Assembly (NCBI GenBank): GCA_013416455.1
Contig: JACCES010000011.1
Location: 1 to 64,000, forward strand
Origin: Alcaligenaceae bacterium
GTDB taxonomy: Bacteria; Pseudomonadota; Gammaproteobacteria; Burkholderiales; Burkholderiaceae_B
Length of the DNA: 64,000 nt
Direction: 5' to 3'
The notes under the pieces are model-generated. The model was not told the origin of the DNA, searched no databases, and was given only the letters and a program-made list of their open reading frames with translations. Positions 7,991 to 15,895 of the stretch are shown here, piece after piece. The position numbers and the translations under genes were made by a program. Every line of letters begins with the position of its first letter. Within the stretch, counting starts at the first letter, position 1.

Positions 7991-9397
7991 ATGACAACGT
8001 CTTCGACACCGAATCTCGCGCCCGATCTTCTGAGTATCGGTCTTGAACGATATGGTACGAAACTGAGGTCCGGCGAGCTATCGATCGAGCAGGCGACGCG
8101 GGCCTATCTGGACAGAATCAGTGTGCTCGATCCGATCCTGAGCCCTTATGCCTACATTGCCCATGAGCAGGCGATCGCGGCGGCTCGCCTGCTCGATCAG
8201 CAGTTGAGTAGCGGTGTGGACCTTGGGCCGCTGATGGGTGTGCCCATTGCGATCAAAGACAATATCATGGTGGACGGCATGCCCTGTCTTGCGGGGTCCC
8301 ATACGGACGTAGCCCGCAGGTTGAACGGGGAAGCCAGCTTTGTATCGCTGCTCAAGGCGCGCGGCTGCGTCGTGCTGGGCAAGCTCAACACAGTGGAATT
8401 TGCGCTTGGAAACACAGGGGTGAATGCGCGGCTGGGGACGCCGCGCAACCCGTGGGACGCGACCTGCTTCCGCCTGCCTTCCGGTTCTTCCTCCGGTTCC
8501 GCGGTGGCCGTGGCGGCGGGGTTGTGTGCTTTCGCAATCGGCACCGATACAGGGGGGTCCGTCAGGGGCCCCGCTGCGCATTGCGGCGTGTTCGGAATGA
8601 AGTTTAGTGCGGGCAGATGGCCGATGGACGGCATTCTGCCTGTTTCCGCCGCGCTGGATGCGCTGGGGATACTGACAGGGTCGGCTCAAGATGCCGCAAC
8701 GGTATGGCGTGGGCTGACAGGCGAACCTGTCGTTGTGCCGCGCGAGCCGGGTCAAATACGCTTGGGCGTATCAAAGCCGTATTTCTTCGACAACCTGGAT
8801 CCGATCGTTGATACGGCGATGCAAGCCGCGCTGCTGCGTTTGGCACAGCATGGCGTCCAGATCGAAAGCGTTGCTGTTCAGAACGCACACGAGGTTGACG
8901 GGCTGTATAACATCCTGAGCAAGTCCGACTTGTTATCGGCACTCGGGCAGGACTGGGTCAAGGCCAATGCCGATCGCATTAATCCGGACGTTCTCGATCG
9001 TCTGAGCGAGGCATTTCACTTTACCAGGAGCGATTACGAAACAAGCGTTGAGCGCAGGCGGGTGCTTTCGCGCGATGTGAACGCAGTCCTGGAACAGGTT
9101 GATGCCCTGCTTTCTCCCACAAAAAGGGAAGTCGCACCGACCTACGACAGCACTGAAATGTCGGTGGATTACATGCGCACTTTATCCCGGCACTGCGCCG
9201 GGCCAACGCGTATTGCGAATTTCTTCGACCTTTGCGGGGTTACACAGCCCGTCTATATACCGGAAGGCGGGTTGCCGGTGGGCATGCAACTGATGGGCGG
9301 CGCCCGGGCAGAGCGTAGCCTGCTTGAGATCGCGCTCACGATAGAGCGGATCATCGGCGCACCGGCCCGCCCGGATCTGTCGGCTTTTTTTCGGTGA
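7991..9397 (+). CDS. Amidase-signature family hydrolase
   Basis: 468-residue amidase-signature enzyme that cleaves carboxamides, or acts as a GatA-like amide hydrolase, with a Ser-cisSer-Lys triad. Lys89 (VPIAIKD), the Ser-rich loop at 164-170 (SGSSSGS) and nucleophile Ser190 (DTGGSVRGP) are visible. The GGSSGG consensus reads SGSSSGS here, a mild divergence. It starts 2 bases after the lyase gene stop and ends the operon. No gatB or gatC is adjacent, so a catabolic rather than tRNA-dependent role is likely. Confidence 0.9.
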   Translation: MTTSSTPNLAPDLLSIGLERYGTKLRSGELSIEQATRAYLDRISVLDPILSPYAYIAHEQAIAAARLLDQQLSSGVDLGPLMGVPIAIKDNIMVDGMPCLAGSHTDVARRLNGEASFVSLLKARGCVVLGKLNTVEFALGNTGVNARLGTPRNPWDATCFRLPSGSSSGSAVAVAAGLCAFAIGTDTGGSVRGPAAHCGVFGMKFSAGRWPMDGILPVSAALDALGILTGSAQDAATVWRGLTGEPVVVPREPGQIRLGVSKPYFFDNLDPIVDTAMQAALLRLAQHGVQIESVAVQNAHEVDGLYNILSKSDLLSALGQDWVKANADRINPDVLDRLSEAFHFTRSDYETSVERRRVLSRDVNAVLEQVDALLSPTKREVAPTYDSTEMSVDYMRTLSRHCAGPTRIANFFDLCGVTQPVYIPEGGLPVGMQLMGGARAERSLLEIALTIERIIGAPARPDLSAFFR

Positions 9398-9467
9398 AAC
9401 CAGCCTGCAAATTTCGCTTGCAGACAACACGCTGGAAGGTGTCACGCAAGGGATGATGTTCTGATAC

Positions 9468-9929
9468 TCAGTTCAAAGCCCGAACAGAGCCACCCGTCGC
9501 ATACTTGCCGCCGTCCTTGAAGTTGGCGGCGTTCATTTCTTCAGTACACCGGGAATTGCCGTAGAAGATGATCTTGCCGTCGAGTGCCACCAGAACGGCC
9601 GCCTCGGTAGAGGAATACACGCTGGGAAACTCATAGCAGGTATAGCCTTGCGCATTTCCGGATTTTTCCCGCGGGGGCTCGTCTATTTTTTCCAGCACGG
9701 GCTGGATGTCATCGCCGACGTCTGTCTCATTGAGCGTCGCCTGCAGCCGCTTCTGCCTTTCGTCCGCGCCTGTCGCGGTGGGGTTCCAACCGCCCAGGGC
9801 GGATTTCGCCGCGCTGAAGCCGCCTTCAGCCATTTGCCCTGTCATGATCGGTGCGCATCCGCCAAGAAAGCCCAGGGTCGCAAGCCCAATAGCGGCCAGG
9901 AGGCCGGCCAACGTCCTGCTCGCATTCAT
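9468..9929 (-). CDS. Putative lipoprotein of unknown function
   Basis: 153 residues. The N-terminus is a lipoprotein signal peptide with the lipobox LGGC (Cys around residue 24), followed by a polar domain with two further cysteines (TCYEF and SRCTEE) that could form a disulfide. The ATG at 9929 is chosen because GGAGGG lies about 7 bases upstream and the signal peptide begins there. I do not recognise a domain. It follows the DUF1772 membrane protein gene on the same strand and may share its transcript. Confidence 0.7.
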   Translation of the reverse strand: MNASRTLAGLLAAIGLATLGFLGGCAPIMTGQMAEGGFSAAKSALGGWNPTATGADERQKRLQATLNETDVGDDIQPVLEKIDEPPREKSGNAQGYTCYEFPSVYSSTEAAVLVALDGKIIFYGNSRCTEEMNAANFKDGGKYATGGSVRALN

Positions 9930-10009
9930 TTGTAATCCCTCCAGCCGCTTCCGCGCGGCCCTTGGCATTGCGGCGAGTGGCGTTCTGTTTTGTCGGATCG
10001 GCGATGGTG

Positions 10010-10453
10010 TCATCGGGCGCCGCCCATGATTGCGCGGGCGGTTGCGAGCAAAGCGGCAAAAGTCAGTACGGCATTCGCCGCGTGCCCATATTCCCAGTTG
10101 CGCCGCAGCGTTTCCCAGTTCGCGGGGATGGACGTCCAGTCGTCGGTCGCCTGGTTGCCCGGGAACACCCAGATGAAGAACACGACCAATGTCAGGCAGA
10201 TGAGCAGGGTCGACGCAAGCGCTGCGCGGGCGGCTGGCATGTCGATGTCGCGTAGCAACCAGAATAGCAATCCATTAGCGATGATGGCGGCGAATATTGC
10301 GACAGAGAATACTGCCCAGCCGGCGTAGATTTTCTGAACCGCGAAATACTCGTTTTGTGTGAGCTGCATTTTCGCCGGCAATTCCAGAAGATGCGCGCCA
10401 CCTGGAAGCAGGATCAGGGCGGTCAGTGCGAGCGTCAATAGTTTGAGAAACAT
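10010..10453 (-). CDS. DUF1772-like small integral membrane protein
   Basis: 147 residues with about four hydrophobic helices: MFLKLLTLALTALILLPGG at the start, a second near 45-68, a third near 80-97 and a last near 128-142. The pattern and the conserved GAHLLELP segment resemble DUF1772 (anthrone-oxygenase-like) membrane proteins, whose role here is unknown. A GGAGG ribosome-binding site lies 7 bases before the ATG. It is followed by a small lipoprotein gene. Confidence 0.7.
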   Translation of the reverse strand: MFLKLLTLALTALILLPGGAHLLELPAKMQLTQNEYFAVQKIYAGWAVFSVAIFAAIIANGLLFWLLRDIDMPAARAALASTLLICLTLVVFFIWVFPGNQATDDWTSIPANWETLRRNWEYGHAANAVLTFAALLATARAIMGGAR

Positions 10454-10660
10454 GCGGGCCTCCTCCCGCCCGTTACAGCAAGAATCGCGTGCCCATGAGC
10501 GCCTTTGCCGGCATCACGCCTTGGCGGCCGGCTGGGCGCGTCGCAGGCCGCCGCGCTCGTAATCGGGTGGCGGGAGCCAGCAATTCCCAGACCTGCGCCC
10601 GCGGAACCGCCATGCGCCTGATCCAACCCAACCTAACCTCGATGGACTTTCTTTCGCGCT
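10454..10660. other. Intergenic stretch, no gene seen
   Basis: About 200 GC-rich bases lie between the lyase-family gene and the DUF1772 gene, both on the minus strand. Overlapping frames here have Arg/Pro-rich composition and no recognisable motif. I see no terminator with a clear U-tract. Confidence 0.4.
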
Positions 10661-12007
10661 TCAGGAATTGCGGAAGGCACGCACCCGGTCCACCATCTGG
10701 GGCGCGCTGCCCAGGTAGTTGCCGGGATCGCACAGGCTGTTGACGGAGCCGCGGTCGAGGTGCGCCGAGACCTTGGGGTCTTCGCACAGGATGTCGGCCA
10801 GCGGCCGGCGGGAATCAGCGGCCTTGCGGCAGGCGTCGTACACGACGTCGTGCGCCGTCTGGCGGCCGATGTGCGGCGCCAGACCCATCATTACGGCTTC
10901 GGCCACGATCAGGCCGGCGGAAATGTCCAGATTGTGGCGCATGCGGGAGGTATCGACTTCCAGGCCGGCCAGCATGAATTTCGCCTGTTCGAGCGCGCCG
11001 GCGGTCAAGACGAAGGATTCGGGGATCACCGACCATTCCAGGTGCCATGGGCCGGTTGCGCGTTCGAAGTCCTGCATCATGGCATCCAGAGCCAGCCCGG
11101 CCTGCTGGCGCACCATTTTCGATGCGTTCCAGATCAGCTCGCAGGAAATCGGATTGCGTTTCTGCGGCATGGTGCTGGAAGCCCCACGGCCTTTGACGAA
11201 TGGTTCGAACGCTTCGGCGTATTCATTGGTCATCATGATCATGATGTCCAGGGCGATCTTGCCCAGTGTACCGGTCACCAGCCCCAGGAACTGCACCGCT
11301 TCGGCCAGGCCGTCGCGGGCCACGTGCCAGGAAATGGGGCTGGCGAGCAGGCCCAGCTCTTTCATCAGGGCATCGCTCACGGCCAGGCCGTCTTCGCCCA
11401 ATGATGCCAAAGTGCCCGCGGCGCCGCCCAACTGGCCGATCAGCACTCGCGGCTTGAGCTGTTCCAGCCGTTCGCGGTGCCGGCGGATCATCAGCAGCCA
11501 TACGCCGGCCTTGTAGCCGAAAGTGATGGGCAGCGCGTGCTGGAGATGCGTGCGGCCGGCCATGGGCGTGTCGCGGTAGGTATGTGCCATGGCGTCCAGG
11601 ACGTCATCGAGCGCCGCCAGATCCGCTTCGATGATCTGCAGCGCTTCGCGCACCTGGAGAACCGTGGCGGTGTCCATGATGTCCTGTGTGGTGGCGCCCC
11701 AGTGCAGGAACTCGCCCTCCGGGCCGCAGATTCTGGCCAATTGATGCACCAGCGGAAGGATGGGGTAGCCGACGATCTCGGTTTCCCGCTTGAGCAGGTC
11801 GTAGTCCAGTTGCGAGGCGTCCGCGCGGGTGGCAATGGCTTCCGCCGCCTGGCGCGGGATCACTCCGAGCTCACCCTGCACTTTGGCCAGAGCGATTTCG
11901 ACCTCGGTGTAGCGGCGGAGGGTCGCTTCGTCGTCGAATACCGCCCGCATGCGTTCGCTGCCGAACATATCCTTGAAGATGCGGGATTCCAGAATCGAGA
12001 CAGGCAT
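10661..12007 (-). CDS. Fumarate lyase superfamily enzyme (PcaB/adenylosuccinate-lyase-like)
   Basis: 448 residues of the aspartase/fumarase superfamily, tetrameric enzymes that eliminate fumarate or cycloisomerise muconates. The signature SSTMPQKRNP (277-286) carries the flexible catalytic-Ser loop. The HWGATTQDIMDT (102-113) and GRTHLQHALP (151-160) segments are also present. Length and HWGATTQDI fit 3-carboxy-cis,cis-muconate cycloisomerase-like proteins as well as adenylosuccinate lyases. The location, away from purine genes and divergent from a RidA/Bug operon, favours a catabolic C-X lyase. The exact reaction is undetermined. Confidence 0.85.
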   Translation of the reverse strand: MPVSILESRIFKDMFGSERMRAVFDDEATLRRYTEVEIALAKVQGELGVIPRQAAEAIATRADASQLDYDLLKRETEIVGYPILPLVHQLARICGPEGEFLHWGATTQDIMDTATVLQVREALQIIEADLAALDDVLDAMAHTYRDTPMAGRTHLQHALPITFGYKAGVWLLMIRRHRERLEQLKPRVLIGQLGGAAGTLASLGEDGLAVSDALMKELGLLASPISWHVARDGLAEAVQFLGLVTGTLGKIALDIMIMMTNEYAEAFEPFVKGRGASSTMPQKRNPISCELIWNASKMVRQQAGLALDAMMQDFERATGPWHLEWSVIPESFVLTAGALEQAKFMLAGLEVDTSRMRHNLDISAGLIVAEAVMMGLAPHIGRQTAHDVVYDACRKAADSRRPLADILCEDPKVSAHLDRGSVNSLCDPGNYLGSAPQMVDRVRAFRNS

Positions 12008-12317
12008 GAATTTGTACTCCAGATGAGTTCGTTCAGATACGCACCAAGCGGTGCGGATGGCGACGTGCCGCCTTCGGGCTTGCTCAGCGCCGGCCAGCCA
12101 CCCGTCTTTTTTTTGAAGTCTACATGATAGGCGGCGGCGTGGAACGGGAAACGTTCAGCATGCGCAAAGGCAATCCATGCCTGCGACCACCATCCACTCA
12201 GAGGAGGGACCGACTGGGCTATGTGGAGTCAGTGCGGATTGATGGCGTTGACAATGAATCACACTGATCCTACACTGAAATTTCACACGTATTTCACAAA
12301 TTGTTCAAGGAGGAGTT
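12008..12317. other. Divergent intergenic region
   Basis: About 310 bases between the minus-strand lyase gene and the plus-strand RidA operon. The right part turns AT-rich and carries a strong sigma-70-type promoter (listed separately). I see no gene in it. Confidence 0.5.
12248..12276 (+). promoter_or_regulatory. Sigma-70-type promoter of the RidA/Bug/GntR operon
   Basis: TTGACA (12248-12253), a 17-base spacer and TACACT (12271-12276) match the consensus -35/-10 layout almost perfectly. A strong AAGGAGG ribosome-binding site (12307-12313) precedes the RidA ATG at 12318, leaving a leader of about 35 bases. Confidence 0.75.
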
Positions 12318-12713
12318 ATGTCAAAGAAAATTCGGGTCACGAGTCCGCATGTTTCTGAGCCGCCTGCCGGGCTGTGGTCAAACTGCCTGCAAGTAGATGA
12401 CACGTTGTACATCTCTGGCCTGACAGCTCGCGCTCCCGATGATTCCATCCCCGAAACTGCGTATGAACAGGCAAAGACTATCTTTCAGAAAATGAAATAT
12501 CTGATCGAAGCAGCGGGCGGAAAGATGAACGACATGGTGACACTTACCATCTTCGTCACGAGGATCTCGGACAACACGGAAATTTGGCGAGCACGCAAGG
12601 AATTCTTCTCCGGCGACTTTCCGGCATGCGCGCTAATAGAAGTAAAAGGTTTGGCTAAGCCTGAGCTTCTCGTCGAGATTCAAGGTCAAGCACGTCTTGG
12701 CGCCGGCGGCTGA
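12318..12713 (+). CDS. RidA/YjgF/UK114 family protein lacking the catalytic Arg
   Basis: 131-residue RidA-fold protein. Canonical RidA deaminates reactive enamine/imine intermediates using an Arg that salt-bridges the substrate carboxylate (usually FPARxxVEV). Here the equivalent segment reads FPACALIEV, so the Arg is replaced by Cys, while the following ELLVEIQGQA strand is kept. It probably belongs to a non-deaminase Rid subfamily. It is the first gene of a lower-GC operon with a Bug receptor and a GntR regulator and has its own strong promoter. Confidence 0.85.
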   Translation: MSKKIRVTSPHVSEPPAGLWSNCLQVDDTLYISGLTARAPDDSIPETAYEQAKTIFQKMKYLIEAAGGKMNDMVTLTIFVTRISDNTEIWRARKEFFSGDFPACALIEVKGLAKPELLVEIQGQARLGAGG

Positions 12714-12788
12714 GGAAAGGGTAGTCAGGTCTTGATTGGCGGGCTCGAAATCACATCGCGAATTGAATTCCCCAAGGAAAATTCAAAA

Positions 12789-13781
12789 ATGAGAATAGAA
12801 CGAAATAAATCGCCGTTAACGTCATTCCTTGCCGTTGCCATCGGATTGGCGGCATGTGCCTTTCTTAGTCCGGCCGCTGCCGAGACATTTCCGGCAAGGT
12901 CGATCAGTATCATTATTCCATATTCTCCAGGTGGTTCGTCGGACACTATTGCGCGGGCTCTCGGTCAAGAAATTCAGAAGAAAACTGGTCAAAGCGTGGT
13001 TGTGGAAAGCCGGCCAGGGGGTAATACCGTTATAGGAACAAATGCCATGCTGGAGCGCCCGGCTGACGGCTATACGGTTTCCATTGCGGCGGCTAGCTCT
13101 GTGATTGTTCCACGGCTTGTGGATAAGCTTCCTTACGACTTCGAAAAAGACGTTGCCCCGATAACTCGTCTATATGGAAACCCCCACGTTCTCGTTGTGG
13201 CAGCCAGCAGCCCGCCAAAAAATCTGGATGAATTCATAACCTGGGTATCGAAGGATAAGAAAAATTCTACATATTCTTCAGTGGGTACCGGCTCATCCAT
13301 CCATTTGGGGTTTGAGCGTTTCAAGAAGCAGGCTGGAATCAATATGCTGCAGATCCCGTATAAAGGATCGCCGGCAGCGGTCATGGCCGTGCTTTCTGGC
13401 GAAGTGGACGCCACGTTTGCCGATGTTGGTCCCGTTATGCCCCACATTCAAGCGGGGACATTGCGCGCCATAGCGGTCGGAAGTGCACAGCGCTCGCCAT
13501 CGCTACCGGATGTGCCCACACTTGCCGAGTCCGGTCTTGCTGGTTTTACGTCCGAGACCTGGATGGGGTTGATAACGAACGCGCGGGTCCCGAAAGAAAG
13601 ACTGGGTGAGCTGAACGCGCTTTTCACCGATGCTCTCAGGCAGCCAGAGGTAAAAAGCGTTCTAGTGCATCAAGGGGTTGAGGCGCAGCCTGGTTCTTCA
13701 GAGGATTTCGCGCGCTTTATGCGTGATGAAGCTGAGCGTTTCAAGGAAATCATAGAGTCCGAGAATATCTCTCTTCAGTAG
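12789..13781 (+). CDS. Bug (TctC) family periplasmic solute receptor
   Basis: 330 residues from the ATG at 12789 (AAGGAA 9 bases upstream; an in-frame TTG at 12732 would add a non-signal extension). The signal peptide runs through the hydrophobic LAVAIGLAACAFL and ends near AAAETFPAR. Bug motifs IIPYSPGGSSDTIAR, VESRPGGNTVIG, ADGYT and IPYKGSPAAVMAVLSGEVD are present. The gene is noticeably AT-richer than the receptors near 16.8 and 40 kb, suggesting separate acquisition. Co-transcribed with RidA and GntR. Confidence 0.92.
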   Translation: MRIERNKSPLTSFLAVAIGLAACAFLSPAAAETFPARSISIIIPYSPGGSSDTIARALGQEIQKKTGQSVVVESRPGGNTVIGTNAMLERPADGYTVSIAAASSVIVPRLVDKLPYDFEKDVAPITRLYGNPHVLVVAASSPPKNLDEFITWVSKDKKNSTYSSVGTGSSIHLGFERFKKQAGINMLQIPYKGSPAAVMAVLSGEVDATFADVGPVMPHIQAGTLRAIAVGSAQRSPSLPDVPTLAESGLAGFTSETWMGLITNARVPKERLGELNALFTDALRQPEVKSVLVHQGVEAQPGSSEDFARFMRDEAERFKEIIESENISLQ

Positions 13782-13831
13782 TTGTTTTTCCGGTCTTGAG
13801 CTATCATGATGATCGGAGTAGCGCGGAAAAT

Positions 13832-14563
13832 ATGGTCATTGAAATGTATGATTGGGTGTTGAACATGGGGCCTGCTTTCGATCATTTGCTTGAAGAAAAA
13901 ATATCCAAGCATCACTCTGGCCGCAAGGTGGAAGATGTTTCCATTTCCCTGGGAGAACAGGCTTATATCGCTATAAAGAGCATGATTCTTCGGAGGGAGC
14001 TGCGGCCAGGGGACCAGATAAATGTTGCTCAGTTAAGTGAAAAGACGGGGTTGGGGCGTAGCCCCATAAACCTGGCGATACACAGGCTGGAGCGCGAGGG
14101 TTTGGTTGATATACTTCCTCGGAAAGGCGTTCTTGTCAAGAGCGAAACCTTGGAAAGTTTCATGGAGCTGGTGTCTGCTCGTTTGCTCATCGAACCGTAT
14201 CTTACGGGGCTGGCTGTCGAGCAGGCAGATGCCGAACTCATAAACCGCCTGAAGGAGCTGATCCAAAAGGGCAGGGAATGCCACAATAATAATGAACCAG
14301 TCGGGGTAATGTTGGTTGATAGGATGTTCCATCAAATGTTATATCAACAGGCAGGGAATTCCATACTCGCTGAATTGGCGCAGGGGCTTTTGGATAGATC
14401 GATGCGGATATGGTTTCAACCTACGGCCGCCCAGAATCGCAGCTCAAATATAGAAGATCTGGAGGAGCTGTACCTTCATATAAAAAATGGGGACAAGGAA
14501 AGTGCGTCCTCTATGATGTACAAGCACATCAATTCTCTCAAGAAACGAATGCTCGATTTCTGA
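13832..14563 (+). CDS. GntR-family transcriptional regulator (FCD-type)
   Basis: N-terminal winged helix (AYIAIKSMILRRELRPGDQI ... LSEKTGLGRSPINLAIHRLEREGLV) and a helical FadR-type effector domain with DRMFHQMLYQQAGN. About 243 residues from the ATG at 13832; the frame also opens with a TTG at 13796 and no start has a strong ribosome-binding site, so the N-terminus is uncertain. Downstream of RidA and Bug on the same strand, it is probably the local autoregulated repressor. Confidence 0.85.
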   Translation: MVIEMYDWVLNMGPAFDHLLEEKISKHHSGRKVEDVSISLGEQAYIAIKSMILRRELRPGDQINVAQLSEKTGLGRSPINLAIHRLEREGLVDILPRKGVLVKSETLESFMELVSARLLIEPYLTGLAVEQADAELINRLKELIQKGRECHNNNEPVGVMLVDRMFHQMLYQQAGNSILAELAQGLLDRSMRIWFQPTAAQNRSSNIEDLEELYLHIKNGDKESASSMMYKHINSLKKRMLDF

Positions 14564-14678
14564 ATGGCCGGCCGGGAATAAGCGTGAAGGTCTTGAGACA
14601 CCGTTTGGCGACTTGGGTCTTTCCGAACTGACGCAGGCCTTTCCGGCTTGCAGGTTCATTGCTTTGAATAATACTGAG

Positions 14679-15013
14679 TTAGGGCCCGCATGCCTCGCGC
14701 GCACCGATCAGTCCGCTCACGTGCCGCAGATCGTCTTGTATGGCATTCAGCAGCACGGCTTCGGGCGAGTGGGCTTGCCGGTTTGCCCACGTTGTCGAGG
14801 GCAACTGGTCAGGGGGGCCGTGTTCGATCAATGCGGCCAGTTTCCCGTAAACGGCGTAGCGGGCCGCATGCAATTCTCCTGAAAGGGATGTGCGAAATGC
14901 TGGTGACGGGTTTTATTGGGCCACAGCAAATAGCCAAATATCAAGGCAATGGCGCCGCCTATCAGGGTGTCTTGCACACGCAGCAAGGCATAATTGACGC
15001 TGGCCCGTTCCGG
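14679..15013 (-). pseudogene. Decayed fragment of a FUSC/YccS-like membrane transporter
   Basis: The minus strand encodes, in one frame, PERASVNYALLRVQDTLIGG followed by AIALIFGYLLWP (15013-14915), typical of the second FUSC membrane block (aromatic-acid exporter family). After a short disrupted stretch, a different frame (14873-14682) gives a helical tail containing ARYAVYGKLAALIEHGPP and AVLLNAIQDDLRHVSGLIG, like the FUSC C-terminal region. No intact frame joins them and the rest of a protein of about 650 residues is missing, so I read it as a deletion- and frameshift-damaged remnant. Confidence 0.6.
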
Positions 15014-15032
15014 GCGGCGATGCATCGCGGGC

Positions 15033-15689
15033 CTAACCCTCCAGCGCCTGCCTTTGGTACTCGGAGCGTCGGCGGATGAATCGCCGGAACGAGGTCCGCA
15101 GGTGCAGTTGCATGGCGTGTTGCGCTGTTTCCCCATCGCGCTCGGCGGCCGCGAGCGTCACTTCTTCGTGGTGTCTCAAGCTTTGTTCCAGTTCGCTCTC
15201 GTCCGAAAGGTAGAACGAACGGACGAGCACCGGGATGTCCGCCATGACTTCGAGGATGGATCGCAGGCGCGGCGAGCCGCAGTATTCCAGCAGCGTTCGA
15301 TGAAACAGCTGGTTCGCGAACTGAACGGTTTCCACGTCCTGCGCCTTGATGCCGGCGGCCATCTGTTCATTGAGTTCCCGCAGGCGGGCGACCATCGCGT
15401 CTCCGCCGCGTTCCGCCGCCAAGCGGGCGGCATAGGGCTCGAGCAGCATGCGCAGCTGGAAGGTTTCCTCGATGTCCCGGTCCCCCCATATCGACACATG
15501 GACGCCCTGGCCGGCATCCGCTGTCGCCAGCCCATCTTCTATCAGGCGTTTCAACGCCGCGCGCACTGGCGTGCGGCTCATGCCGAGCTGGCGTGAGAGC
15601 GGTGCTTCCTTGATCTGCTCGCCGGGCGCGTAGTGGCCACTGATGATCCGCTTCCGAAGCAGCTCGTATGCTTTGTCGCTTTCTTTCAT
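15033..15689 (-). CDS. GntR-family transcriptional regulator (FadR/FCD subfamily)
   Basis: 218 residues from the ATG at 15689, which has GGGAG 6 bases upstream; a longer frame to 15752 lacks such support. A winged helix (YELLRKRIISGHYAPGEQIK ... LGMSRTPVRAALKRLIEDGLA) is followed by an FCD effector domain (FQLRMLLEPYAARLAAERG ... FHRTLLEYCGSPRLRSI). It is divergent from the 15896 operon, and the palindrome at 15741-15760 is a likely operator. FCD regulators usually sense a carboxylic acid through a bound metal. Confidence 0.92.
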   Translation of the reverse strand: MKESDKAYELLRKRIISGHYAPGEQIKEAPLSRQLGMSRTPVRAALKRLIEDGLATADAGQGVHVSIWGDRDIEETFQLRMLLEPYAARLAAERGGDAMVARLRELNEQMAAGIKAQDVETVQFANQLFHRTLLEYCGSPRLRSILEVMADIPVLVRSFYLSDESELEQSLRHHEEVTLAAAERDGETAQHAMQLHLRTSFRRFIRRRSEYQRQALEG

Positions 15690-15740
15690 GCCGGACTCCC
15701 TTGCGCCGTATGCCTTCCGGCCATCATTCCCCTGATTGTA

Positions 15741-15760
15741 TTTTTTATGCACATAAAAAA
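15741..15760. promoter_or_regulatory. Palindromic operator candidate for the divergent GntR regulator
   Basis: TTTTTTATG (15741-15749) and CATAAAAAA (15752-15760) are perfect inverted 9-base arms around a 2-base centre. The site lies between the GntR start (15689) and the dehydrogenase start (15896) in an unusually AT-rich island. GntR/FCD proteins bind short palindromes in such divergent promoters. Confidence 0.6.
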
Positions 15761-15895
15761 TGCTTGATAGGTATTTTTAAGGCGTATATTATATTTTATG
15801 TGTTTTTTTTGTACTTAAATGTCGACGACAGAGCCGGAGAGTTCGTCCCGACCCGCCAGTTGCGCCATCGCTCGAACCGCAAGGAAGAATAAACC

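Noticed and set aside
9405-9423. CTGCAA/TTGCAG hairpin after the amidase at 9397 as a terminator.
   Set aside because: Only six paired bases and no T-tract, so I do not list it as a terminator.
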